From assembly GCA_963576735.1 (NCBI GenBank), contig CAUYWD010000241.1:1-64000 (forward strand): a stretch of DNA of 64,000 nucleotides, read 5' to 3'. A program made the position numbers and the translations under genes. Shown piece by piece: positions 1-12,600 of this stretch (positions are counted from its first letter, which is position 1; the number at the start of each line of letters is the position of its first letter). The notes below the pieces were generated by a model. The model ran no database searches. It was not told the DNA's origin and worked only from the letters and a program-made list of their open reading frames with translations. The stretch comes from Bedellia somnulentella (lineage: Eukaryota > Arthropoda > Insecta > Lepidoptera > Bedelliidae).

Positions 1-109
1 ATGTTTTGTTTCTAAGAAGTTTGTTTGTATTTTAATTTATTTGTTGTTCTAATTTATTATTAAAAACCGTATTTAGTCATTACAAAAATTCACTAGTAAT
101 AATAATAAT

Positions 110-295
110 AATAATAATAAAAATTAAACGTGTAAAAGAAATAAAGGATAGAAGAATTTCGCACTGACAGCCGTTGACAAGCTGGTGGCTCAATTGGCAG
201 AGCGTCGGGGCGTATACCCGAGGTCGCTGGTTCGATTCCCGCCTGTGTCGATTTTTTTTCTTTTCTTTAGTTATTCTTTATTTATAAGTTTGAGG
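110..295 (+). repeat. Family C retroposon, 5'-truncated
   Basis: AAACGTGTAAAAGAAATAAA arm, tRNA-like domain 181-250 (GCTCAATTGGCAGAGC D arm, GGTTCGATTCCC T arm), then the TTTTTTCTTTTCTTTAG arm. An (AAT)n run precedes it. Confidence 0.75.
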
Positions 296-490
296 TAAGC
301 TTAGATGAATTAAACAGGCCAAGTGTGTGAAAACCGTTTGGCGCATTTGCAACGTAAACTTTAGCATATCTATACACTGTAGTATCACTGTGAAGTGTCG
401 GGTTACAATATCACTGCCCATTTCTTCCCGTGGGTCTGCGTAAGGGGCAACTAAGGGTATTTGGGCTTTTTAAGGGACACAATAAAAACC

Positions 491-846
491 GTGATAGCCC
501 AGTGGGTAAAACACTCGGTTATCGTGCAAACGACTAGTGTTCAAATCCTGGGTCGGGCCTACACCAATTTGTCTTTTCTAAAGACATATGTGTGGTTAAT
601 TTATCATGGTTGTTAACGGTGAGGAAAAACATCGTGAGGAAACCCACATGGCTGAGTTGTACTTAGTCATGTGACAGTGTATTCGTACAAAACGGCGATA
701 GGCCTGCCCCCTATCACGTGAGTACACTGTCCATGCAAAACGTGGGTACTCTGAACACCAGGTGACAAAGTCACGTGATGTTCAGAAGTATTAGTACCTC
801 TGCCAACCCCTTCGGGGATATTCGGCGTGAACGTTTATGTTATGTT
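491..846 (+). repeat. SINE B, full length
   Basis: tRNA-like head with A box (GATAGCCCAGTGGG) and B box (GTTCAAATCC). It ends CCAACCCCTTCGGGGATATT, GGCGTGAACG and TTATG repeats. ACAATAAAAACC flanks both sides (479-490 and 847-858). It was inserted into an old SINE A fragment (about 365-478). Confidence 0.92.
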
Positions 847-888
847 ACAATAAAAACCCGCCCCCTCGGGATCGAGATGCTATTCACC

Positions 889-1022
889 TATCCACTCGGT
901 CACGGACGTCGTCAAATTCATTTGATAGAGAACAGGCCTCTCAAGGTTCAAATCCTTAACCGGATCCAAAATTTTGTGCGTGTAGTTAATTTTATTAAAG
1001 TTGTCAATGGTAAGAAAAGTAT
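889..1022 (+). repeat. Old SINE B relative, head only
   Basis: GGTTCAAATCC is a perfect B box. The following GTTAATTTTATTAAAGTTGT matches the SINE B body, but the anticodon arm differs, suggesting a separate subfamily. Confidence 0.5.
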
Positions 1023-1060
1023 ATGACGCAACCACCTGCCTGCCTAGGAAAACTTGTCAT

Positions 1061-1515
1061 ACATACATACAGACATATACTCACGGCTATAAATCCCTAG
1101 AAGGGGTAGCCAGAGCTAAGGATTTAGGAACTCCTCAGCCACTTTTGGAAAGTTGAGTGGTAAAAGATGGTAAAATAAAGGTTGTTGGTGATGGGTCTAG
1201 AAGGGGTAGCCAGAGCTAAGGATTTAGGAACTCCTCAGCCACTTTTGGAAAGTTGAGTGGTAAAAGATGGTAAAATAAAGGTTGTTGGTGATGGGTCTAG
1301 AAGGGGTAGCCAGAGCTAAGGATTTAGGAACTCCTCAGCCACTTTTGGAAAGTTGAGTGGTAAAAGATGGTAAAATAAAGGTTGTTGGTGATGGGTCTCC
1401 AACCGCATCGCCCAATGTTCCCTTAAAAAATCCAACACCGTTAGTCGTCTCTTACGTACACCCACCGGAAGAAATGGGGTAGCGCTATTCTAAGCCGGCA
1501 CTACACAGCAATCTA
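1061..1515 (-). repeat. SINE A with a triplicated 100-bp segment
   Basis: Three perfect 100-bp copies occupy 1097-1396. AAAACTTGTCAT is duplicated at 1049-1060 and 1516-1527, so the triplication belongs to one insertion. Confidence 0.93.
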
Positions 1516-1597
1516 AAAACTTGTCATGTGACAGTGAAATTGTACAAATGGATGATAAACCACCCCTAACACGTTAATGCATTGTTAAAGCAAACTA

Positions 1598-1854
1598 GGT
1601 TGTTGCTGTGTAGCGCTGGTTTAGAATAGCGCTACCCCATTTCTTCCGGTGGGTGTACGTAAGAGGCGACTAACGGTATTGCGGCTTTTAAGGGATTTTT
1701 GGGCAATGCGGTTGGAGACCCATCACCAACAACCTCTATTATACAATCTTTTCCCCACTCAACTTTCCAAAAGTGGCTGAGGGATTTCTAATTCCTTGGC
1801 TCTGGCTACCCCTTCTAGGGAATTATAGCCGTGAGTAAATGTATGTATGTATGT
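1598..1854 (+). repeat. SINE A1, full length
   Basis: AAGCAAACTA is duplicated at 1588-1597 and 1855-1864. It forms an inverted pair with the copy at 1061. Confidence 0.9.
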
Positions 1855-2084
1855 AAGCAAACTATGGGTACTGTGAACACCATATATAGAACACCTAACT
1901 AAATGGGATGAAACCAAGAATGTCAATATCCGTAAGTGGTTCAGTTTATTTTCACTGACTTAAGCGAAGCAAATGTATTACCAGCAAAAATCAGAACATT
2001 GAATCAACCAATCACCTGTAGGGAAACTTGGTTTTTGCGGAATTATTTTAGCAATTTTCGTCCTATTAAACTTAGTTATAATTT

Positions 2085-2335
2085 GAATGTTTTAGTTCAT
2101 GAAAACCTTATGTGGGGATTATTACTAATAAATAAAGAATACATAAAGGAAAGAAAAATTTCGACACAGGCGGGAATTGAACCCGCGACCTCGGGTATAC
2201 GCCCCCATCGCTCTGCCAATTGAGCTACCGTGTCAATGGCTGCCAGCGCGAAATTCTTCTATCCTTTGTTTGTTTTACACTTTTAAGAAGTGTTGAGGTT
2301 TTCATGAATAAAAACATTCAAATTATGTGATAGTT
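2085..2335 (-). repeat. Family C retroposon with both ends carrying the 3' arm
   Basis: Minus-strand copy with tRNA-like domain 2163-2234. The left end has GTTCATGAAAACC, and the right end has GAGGTTTTCATGAATAAAAA in the opposite sense. A separate 5'-arm fragment follows at 2378-2430. Confidence 0.75.
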
Positions 2336-2444
2336 AAGCGTTCTCAACATTTGCATTCTATCTGAAAAGGTAGACAAGTGGCCTTCCGAATTTGCAAAAA
2401 ATTCGAAGGTAGGGAACGCAAACGTCTATCTGTTTCCGCTCTAT

Positions 2445-2556
2445 TTAGTTGACCTCTATGACACCATAAGGCAAAACTGACCGTAATGTGTTGAAGTATT
2501 AGTACCTCTGCCTCATCTTTGGGAATTTAAGTCGTGAACGTTAATATTATGTATTG
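2445..2556 (+). repeat. SINE B 3' fragment, old
   Basis: GAAGTATTAGTACCTCTGCC and GTCGTGAACGTTAATATTATG, with many changes. Confidence 0.5.
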
Positions 2557-2872
2557 CCAATTAGTCATTTCAAATATAGCTATAAATTGATTGTTAGCCA
2601 AATAAAGCAATTAAAATCTTTGCCCAGTTATTAGTTTATTTAGAATCTCGATAGGTATAGTTATTCGCTTCCAGTCGGGCGAGGAGTGAGGTGGACTGGT
2701 CGTTAAAATTATGAATATTATTTTGGTAAGTCTATCACGCTTTATATTACCGAAGGTGTGGTAATGACACTGTTTAATGTGAACACCAGGGGATGTGTTT
2801 GTTAAGTTATTGATGTTAAGAGCATCCCATTTTGTCATCTCAGTTGCAAGCGACAGTTTTAAACAGTTAATA

Positions 2873-3229
2873 ACATAACATAAACGTTCACGCCGAATAT
2901 CCCCGAAGGGGTTGGCAGAGGTACTAATACTTCTGAACATCACGTGACTTTGTCACCTGGTGTTCAGAGTACCCACGTTTTGCATGGACAGTGTACTCAC
3001 GTGATAGGGGGCAGGCCTATCACTGTTTTGTACGAATACACTGTCACATGACTAAGTACAACTCAGCCATGTGGGTTTCCTCACGATGTTTTCCCTCGCC
3101 GTTAACAACCGTGATAAATTAACCACACATATGTCTTTAGGAAAGACAAATTGGTGTAGGCCCGACCCAGGATTTGAACACTAGTCGTTTGCACGATAAC
3201 CGAGTGTTCTACCCACTGGGCTATCACGG
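2873..3229 (-). repeat. SINE B, full length, recent
   Basis: Complete from the (CATAA)n tail to CTATCACGG. TTAAACAGTTAATA (14 bp) is duplicated exactly at 2859-2872 and 3230-3243. Confidence 0.93.
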
Positions 3230-3243
3230 TTAAACAGTTAATA

Positions 3244-3636
3244 GCATCTACAAAAGCGGCTCGTGGTAAACCTCTACATCTTAATAAGAACCTCCCTTGT
3301 CTGCGACTGACGCATAGGCCTCCCGCTTGGTCACCTTATTAGGACTCCATTCTCGTCTCTATCCGATATACCTTAGGTACACACACCTTTGCCGGGCCAG
3401 GGCGGCCCCCAGCTGCCCATCACACATAAAGTCATGGTGAGGCCGCACAGGCCACAAGGCCAGCAGTAACCAAACCTTTCGAAAAACAGACCTAATATAA
3501 ATTACTAGATAACAACTCCAAAAGTCTAGTAGTAGTGCCAACACTAAATAATTTTAGATTTTTAGGAAAGGGTGGCTCCAATAAAGATATTTCTTTTAAT
3601 ATTTAGCCTTTTAATTATATTATTTCGTTGTTGCAG
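3244..3636. other. Unassigned stretch upstream of exon 3637
   Basis: GC-richer segment at 3280-3480 (GGCCAGGGCGGCCCCCAGCT) with a short minus frame, no known domain. It might hold the start exon of gene 1. Confidence 0.3.
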
Positions 3637-6600
3637 ATTTTATCCCTGGCTTTAATGGCCAGGGTAGCAAAGGCTTATAATATGCCAAATTATGTAAGTT
3701 TTTACGCAATTAATCATTTTTACAGCCTTCCTACATAGAAAAACTAGATTTTAGAAGCAGAAACTATCAATATGCTCTTTTATCCGTCAACTAACATACT
3801 GTCACACGACTTAGACGAACACTTCAGCCATTTGGATTACCTCACAATGCTTTCCCTCACCGTCAGCCACCGACAATATGACGACACATATGACGTCCGA
3901 CTTAGGATTTAAGCTGTGTAGTGCGGCTTAGAATAGCACTACCCCATTTCTTTCGGTGGGTGAACGTAAGAGGCGACTAACAGTATTGGGGCTTTTAAGG
4001 GATTTTTGGCTGATGCGCTTAGCTGAGGAATTTCTAATTCCCTAGCTCTGGCTACCCTTTCAAGGGATTTATAGCCGTGAGTATATGTATGTACTGTAGG
4101 ACTTCAACTAAAGCCTCTCTGCTTCAGAAGCGGTACTCTTTTTCGCTGATCGACCAAGGATGAAAATATATTATACGTACATACATACATAAAACTCACG
4201 GCTACAAATCCCAAAAGGGGTTGTCAGAACTTCAGAATTAGAAATTCTTCAGTCAAGTCTGAAAGATTAGTCGGGAAACAATAAAAAAATGGTTGTTGGT
4301 GATGGGTCTCCAACCGCATCGCCCAACAATAACTTTTTCTTAAGTGACACTCGCGGGAAAAAATGGATCAGTGCTATTCTAAACCGACACTTCACAGCTA
4401 TAATATATTCATACTTTTTATTTCAGTTCCCTAATGATGATGACAATATGTACCAGAAAGAGGTTCCGTTGATGGCGCCTCAGAGTCAGGCCTATGTGGT
4501 AAGTAGAGTAGAGTGAAAATATCTTTGAAATTTGACTTAGGAAGGGACTGACCCACCATTTCTCTTTAGTGTTCTTCTAAGGGATTGAAAGAAAACAAAA
4601 ACAATTATTAATTGCTTAGAGGACGACCGATTTTTGTTGTTAATGGCCGTGTAGTGTCGGCTTAGAATTTGCCGTGTAGTGTCGGCTTAGAATTTGCCGT
4701 GTAGTGTCGGCTTAGTATAGCACTACCCCGTTTCTACCGATGGGTGTACGTAAGAGGCGACTGACGGTATTAGGGCTTTTAAGGGATTTTTGGGCAATGC
4801 GACTGGAGAGCCATCACCAACAACATTTACTTTACTATCCTTTCCCCACTCAATTTTCCAAATGTGGCTGAGGAATTTCTAATTCCTTAGCTCTGGCTAC
4901 CCCTTCTAGGGATTTATAGCCGTGAGTATATGTATGTAGGACGACCTTGGAGGACACATTTAGACCAAATATTGATTTGTCTCAAAAAAGAAGGCGTCCG
5001 AAGTATGAAGAATAAAAGAGCATGTATGAAAGATTGATGAATGTAGATTGTAGACGAAGATCGAGAGGTTTTTCAGGTTCGTAAAAAGTGGCTATTGATA
5101 GTCTCTGCTTAGCTACCGTTTTAATTACTAATGGCTTGAGTATATGTATGTATGTATTACAAATTTCATTATACAATTACACTATTTATCTAAGTATACT
5201 GTTTATCTAAGTAGTAATACTATTTATCTAAGTATACTCACATGAAAACTCAGCCAAGTGGGTTTCCTCACGGTGTTTTCCCTCACCGTTAACAACAATG
5301 ATAAATAAACCTCATATTTGACTTTAGAAAAGACACATTAGTATATATTATAGCTGTGTAGTGTCGGATTAGAATAGCACTACCCCATTTCTTCCGGTGG
5401 GTGTACGTAAGAGGCGACTAACGGACTTGGGGCTTTTTAAGGGATTTTTGGGCGATGCGGTTGGAGACCCATCACCAACAACCTTTATTCTAACATCTTT
5501 TCCCCACTCCACTTCCAAAAGTGGCTGAGGAATTTATAATTTTTCAGCTCTGGCTACCCCTTTTAGGGATTTATAGCCGTGAGTATATGTATGTATGTAC
5601 ATTAGTATAAGCCCGACCCGAGATTGAAACCCGCGCTTCTCTGCTTGAGTCTTTCATACTGAGCCACACACAGCACAGCGGTTCTCCCGATAATCTTTTT
5701 AAAAGTAAACCTACAATGAGATAACGTATTAACTTATTATTGTTTCCAGCCAAACACGATAAACTCCAACCCCCGCAGCTACATGGGCCAAGAAGACAAC
5801 AGTCCATGGAGTGCCTTCGACTTTAACAAGTTCGAGAACTATCTGTCAGCCATGCAGAATCCGAACGCTGATAATACTATTAACTCGCAGGATTTCAACC
5901 GGGTTAAGCGACGAGCTAAGGTTGGTGGTTTTAACATAAATACAGAATAAATTACATATATACTTATGGCTATAGATCTTTAAAGAAGTAGCAAGAGAAG
6001 AAGAAATATAAATTACGTATAAATTACGCCTACCTCGTGACTTTCCTGTGAAAACAATTAAAAGTATAAATATGAAATATATTACATACATACATACATA
6101 TACTGACGGCTACAAATTTCTTGAAGGGGTACCCAGAGCTATAGAAATTAAAAATTCCTCAGCCGCTTTTGGAAGTTGCGTGGGGGAAAAATGGTGAAAT
6201 AAAAGTTGTTGGTGATGGGTCTCCAACCGCATCGCCCAAAATCCCTTAAAAGCCCCAAATATCTTACGTACACCCACCGGAAGAAATGGGGTAGTGCTAT
6301 TCTAAGCCGGCACTACACAGCTTTATATTAATATTTACACACACATTAATATATAAAAAATCATTAAAAATATTTCAGTGTAGTTATTGCCGATATAAAA
6401 TAAAACATTACATGGTAATACAAATATCGTAGACATATAAAACAACGGTTAACCAAAAATCAGTCATGAAAAAAAAACTACAGAAGCTTAAATGCACCAT
6501 TTCTGTGTTTTTGAGCGATTTTTTGTGTCTGTAAAGCATTTAAAGTGTTGAAACTAAGTGGAACCTAAGTTAAGTGAGTGATTTTCTGCCGCAGAACATG

Positions 6601-9600
6601 GGGCACTTCGACCGCCTTAACGGACCGAAAATCAGAGAGAGACCCAGCCACTACTTATACCCGAAACCAATTAAAGACAAAATACTGGAATTCACATCAA
6701 CCACAAGAAAACCATCCATTTTACCAGAATACATGAACCCTGGCGTCGTTTTTCGAGTTCGAATGTCAGACGCCATTTTGAGAATAAAACAGCGTATGTA
6801 TGACGATCCAGAAACACATATAGAAGGTGATATTATCTATGCCAACGCTATCAAGAAGGTTGTTATAGATGAGATAACGAAATTCCATAGCCTTCTATTG
6901 ATGTACAAGACGGATAGGAGTATTAAGGAGCATTTAGGTGAATGTGGTGGCAGGATTTATAAGTTTATAAGTTATATGACAATTAAAGTTCATATTTATT
7001 GTTTATTTGATGCTCTATGGATTGATGGGAACCCGTATGTGATTGGTGATGAGTATTCTGTGACGCCAGTGGAAGTTCCACCTATGTTACAGTGTGACGC
7101 CGCGGAATGTAATTCTGTGGTTTTCGTTGATTCTATATCTGAGCCTAGAGATGTTGAAGAGAAGAAAAAATAAGTTTAACTTTGTAATTTAATAAAATAC
7201 AAAAAAATATTTTTATATTATTCTTCGTTGCATTTTTGGACAGTTCTTAAATCAGCATTTAAAATATATCTATTTAGAATATTCGTGTTATATAGTATAG
7301 GTATAGTATATACAATACTATATATTAATATTGTAGTTTCCAATTTAAAAATACTTAAATAAATATATTTTTCATTATAAGGTGTTTTATTTTAATCAAT
7401 AATTAAATTCTCTGTAATACATATAAATGAACTCAATTTGTTCCTTCCTGACTTACTGTTAAAAAAAACTTATTCAACACTACTGTTTATTTGGCCTGTC
7501 ATTTATTAAATATTTCCTAATATCTTTGGCCCTTTGACCCTTGATAGCTTAATGGGAATACGACCGCTTCTCATACACTAAGCGTTCTGAAGCTCCATCT
7601 ATCTCTATTTCGGATTTAAAGTCGAGAATATATTTATAAAGATATCAAGCTTGGTCTACTAATTAAAGGGTATGAAAAAAAGACAAAAAAAACACAGTAA
7701 AAGAAATGCCGTGTAGTGCCGGCTTAGAATATCGCTACTTCTTTCTACCCACGGGTGTCCTAAGAGGCGACTAAGGGTATTGGGCTTTTTATTGGATTTT
7801 TGGGCGATGCGGTTGGAGACCCATCACCAAAAACCTATATTTTTACCATCTTTTCCCCACACAACTTCCAAAAGTGGCTGAGGAATTTATAATTCCTTAG
7901 TTCTGGCTACCCCTTCTAGGGAAATATAGCCGTGATTATAAGTAAGTATAAGTAAGTAAGTAAAAGAAAGAAATGGTTAGCTTTTGATAGCCTAACGAAA
8001 GAAAACTGTCTTCTGAAAAAAGACAAAAATCTAATCCAGGACCAAAGGCGAACGAAATCGGATTGTTTATGTATGCTGTGTCGGCTTCGAATAACACTAA
8101 ATCGTTTTTTTCGCGGGTTTCTTAAGAGGCGACTTTGGGCTTTTAAGATATTAATGGGGTATGTGGTAGGAGTCCCATCACTGTCATCTCCTCCCCACTC
8201 AAATATAAGAAATGGACGAGGAATGTGATCACGAGCCAAGCGAAGCGCTAGGGAACTAGATACCTATAGATAATGAATTTCTTATTCCGAAGCTCCGGCT
8301 ACCCCTTTTTGGGATTTATAGCCGTGAGTATATGTGTGTATGTATAGATTTTGTCAAGATAGGCGTCGTGAAATAAGGCGTGTAAAGTTTGAAGCCTTAC
8401 AAGCGATTTGATAACTTGTTGAAAGTGAGAGTCATATGGTTTCTTCTTGGCAACATTTTATATGAAAATGATTTTGGTAAGTTTTTTAATTAACGGGGTT
8501 TTAGACATTCAACATACATATATATACTCACGGCTATAAATACCTAGAAAGGGTAGCCAGAGCTAAGGAATTAGAAATTCCTCAGCCACTTTTGGAAAGT
8601 TCAGTGGGGAAAAGATGGTAAAATAAAGGTTGATAGTGATGGGTCTCCAACCACATCGCCCAAAAATCACTTAATAGCCCAATACCGTTAGTCGCCTCTT
8701 ACGTACACCCACCGGAAGAAATGGGGTAGTGCTATTCTAAGCCGACACTACACAGCGACCTTCCGGTGGGTGTACGTAAGAGGCGACTAACGGTATTGGG
8801 GCTTAAAGGGATTTTTGGGCGATGCGGTTGGAGACCCATCACCAACAACCTTTATTTTACCTTGATTAATTATACAACATTTACTAATAAACAATAATAA
8901 CACAAAGTTATACATATGGCTCAAAAATGTATGTAGGCCGTAGGTGTTTTCCTACCGTATTTATGAACATTAATAACACCCTCACTAACAACAACTATGT
9001 TTTTATTTTATTTTTATTACTAATATTAAATTTGATTCTCTTATTTTTATATCATATATATGCACATGTATGTATGTGTGTGTACCTTCTTCTTGTAGTG
9101 TTAATTTAATTTTATTGTTATTACTTATTTAAATTTGAAGCGCATACTCTATTATAATAAGATATTTAATTGGTTTCCCAAGATACAGGCTGTGCCTAGT
9201 TTGGGAACCCCTGTAAATGGACAAAGCTGTATTTCTTTTAATAAATGTATTTTTACTTTACTTACTTTTACTTACCATCTTTTCCCCACGCAACTTCCAA
9301 AAGTGGCTGAGGAATTTCCGATTCCTTTGCTCTGGCTACCCCTTTTAGGTGTTTATAGCCGTGAGTATATGTATATATGTATGATGGAAGGCAAGCCTGT
9401 GACATGCGCAAGACTAAGCTTAATTCAGCCATGTGTTATTTTATCATGTCTTTTAAATGTTTCCAGAGACGCCGTACTCGAGGCAAGAGGAAGTTCAGGT
9501 CTACAACATCAGCAAGCACTGACAATATGGTTTGTATCTACTACCATTTACCCATCAAATAAGAAGATTTCCCTTTCTCAAAACCCCTACCAACAGAGTA

Positions 9601-12600
9601 ATTTTGAAGGTGTTTCCCTATCAAACAGTAAAGGGATGAAAATCCTATCTTTAGGGTATGTTAGAGGCTTAGATTTTCTTAGTGTCGGCTTAGAATAACA
9701 CTACCCCATTTCTACCCGTGGGTGATTGTAAGAGGTGACTAAGGGTATAGGGGCTTTTAAGTGATTTTTGGGCGATGTGGTTGGAGACCCGATACCAAAA
9801 ACATTTATTATTATCATCTTTTCCCCAATCAACTTCCAAAAGTGGCTGAGGAATTTATCATTCCAAAGCTCTGGCTATCCCGTTAAGGTATTTATAGCCG
9901 TGAGTATATGTATGTATGTAAGAAAATACCCAATAAAGCTTAAAAAGGAAAGCGCTGATATTTTTCCCTTACCCCTTATACTGCTTGATCGAAATATTAA
10001 TAGATTGATGGAATAAAATAGTTTGAAAAGTTATATTTATTTTGATTGCAGAGAAGAAACTCAGCAAACATGTCTGATCCAATCTTCGTAAGTATTGCTG
10101 ATATATTTATTTATTATTATAAGTAAAATAGAATTTAGAAATGAGTACTTTTCTGATACAAATTTTCTGGTATTTATTAATGTTTCTTTATCATAGCATT
10201 GACAGCAAAACATCATCGTGAGAAAACCCTAATGGCTGAGATGAACTTAGTTGTATATACGTATACATACATACATACATATGCTCACGGCTATAAATTC
10301 CTAGAAGGGGTAGCCAGAGCTAAGGAATTGGAAATTCCTCAGCCACGTTTGGAAATTTTAGTGGGGAAAACATAAACATAACATATAACATAAACGTTCA
10401 CGCCGAATATCCCCGAAGGGGTTGGCAGAGGTACTAATACTTCTGAACATCACGTGACTGTCACCTGGTGTTCAGAGTACCCACGTTTTGCATGGACAGT
10501 GTACTTACGTGATAGGGGGCAGGCCTATCGCCGTTTTGTACGAATACACTGTCACATGACTAAGTACAACTCAGCCATGTGGGTTTCCTCACGATGTTTT
10601 CCCTCACCGTTAACAACCATGATAAATTAACCACACATATGTCTTAAGAAAAGACAAATTGGTGTAGGCCCGACCCAGGATTCGAACACTAGTCGCTTGC
10701 ACGATAACCAAGTGTCTATAATATTAATCTTTTATTATTGTTCTACCCACTGGGCTATCACGGCTAGTGGGGAAAAGATGGTAAAATAAAGGTTTTCGGT
10801 GATGGGTCTCCAACCAAATCGCCCAAAAATCCCTTAAAAGCTCCAAATCCATTAGTCGTCTCTTACGTACACCCACCGGAAGAAATGGGGTAGTGTTGTC
10901 ACAGCAAACATATACTCACGATCATAAATCCCAAAAAGTGGTAGCCACAGCTTCAGAGCCAGAAACTCCTCAGCCACAGTTAGAAGTTGATAGGGGACAA
11001 GATTTTAGAAATAAAGTATCGTTGGTGATGGGTCGCCAACCGCATCGCCTATATGTGGCGGTATAATCGCAAAAAGCGGCAATAGGCTGGACATTTCATA
11101 AGTTGTTCTACAGCGCATTATTTGCATTTATATTATTATTCATTGATAGACGATGTAAATATATCATGAAATCTTTAACTAAGCTTCGTCAATGATAACG
11201 AACTTTCTATGCGCAAACCAAATCCATCTAAAACGTTTTTTTTATACCAAAAGCCATACACACACACTAGCAAGACCGGTTTTTCGTTTAAGATTGACTT
11301 ACAAGGGTATTGGGGCTTTTTATTGGAAAAACCTTTATTTTCACCATCTTTTCCCCACTCAACTTCCAAAAGTGGCTGAGGAATTTCTCATTCCTTAGCT
11401 CTGGCTACCCCTTCTAGGGATTTATAGCCGTGAGTATACGTATGTATGTATGTATGTTTGCATCTTTTGGAACTTGAGTAGGGAAAAAATGCTAAAATTA
11501 AGGATGCTTGGTGATGGAACTCCAGCCACATTCCCCTGCCTATTAAGATTGAATAAAGTTCATAACATAACATAAACGTTCACGCCGAATATCCCCGAAG
11601 GGGTTGGCGGAGGTACTAATACTTCTGAACATAACGTGACTTTGTCACCTGGTGTTCAGAGTACCCACGTTTTGCATGGACAGTGTAATCACGTGATAGG
11701 GGGCAGGCCTATCGCCGTTTTGTACAAATACACTGTCACATGACTAAGTACAACTCAGCCATGTGGGTTTCCTCACGATGTTTTCCCTCACCGTTAACAA
11801 CCATGATAAATTAACCACACATATGTCTTTAGAAAAGAAAAATTGGTGTAGGCCCGACCCGGGATTTGAACACTAGTCGCTTGCACGTAACCGGTGTTCT
11901 ACCCATTGAGCTATCACGTCGTCGTGAATAAAGTACCTTTCCGTTTTATATAGGAAGAAGTACTAGACTCCCCCGGAAGCCAGAGCACGGAGCCTCCCTA
12001 CAGAGTATACATCGCGGAGGTGCCCAAGGACCTGTACCAAGCACATCTAAGACCTGGAGTCATATTCAGAGTTCATATGTCGGAGGCTATTCTGAAGATG
12101 CAGTACCGAAAGTAAGTGCATACATATATACTCACGGCTATAAATCCCTTAACGGGGTAGCCAGAGCTTTGGAACGAAAAATTCCTCAGCCACTTTTGGA
12201 AGTTGATTGGGGAAAAAATGGTAATAATAAATGGTTTTGGTGATGGGTCTCCAACCACATCGCCCAAAAATCACTTAATAAGCCCCAATACCCTTAGTCG
12301 CCTCTTACGATCACCCACGGGTAGAAACGGGGTAGTGTTATTCTAAGCCGACACTACACGTTGCTCATGTAACTTATTCAATAACACTTTTTATAACATG
12401 CACAGTTCTCGTTGCGCTTAATTACATACATACATATACTCACGGCTGTAAATCCCTAGAAGGGGTAGCCAGACTTAAGGACATAAAAAAAAATTGCGCT
12501 TAATTACGTAGGATTTTTTATCATCATCATCATAAGCCATTCTACGTATACTGCTGGGTATAGGCCTACCCCGAAGATCTCCACAACGACCATACCTGTG

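Noticed and set aside
775..1026. Open frame beginning MMFRSISTSANPF (also at 2611-2943 and 56584-56808)
   Set aside because: It is the translated 3' part of SINE B and recurs wherever that SINE lies.
1097..1396. Direct repeats that might suggest a CRISPR array
   Set aside because: The repeats are adjacent with no spacers and are SINE sequence in a eukaryotic genome.
2163..2234. tRNA gene with GTA anticodon (also at 26230, 43349, 57703)
   Set aside because: It lies inside dispersed family C copies, has C instead of T before the anticodon, and varies between copies; not a functional tRNA gene.
3359..3544. Minus-strand frame containing DGQLGAALARQRCVYL
   Set aside because: Short, no splice context, and no second copy here; possibly a repeat-derived frame, not supported as a gene.
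9135..9698. 187-codon frame in a gene 1 intron
   Set aside because: It runs through a SINE A and a real exon in the wrong frame, has no domain, and breaks in other copies.
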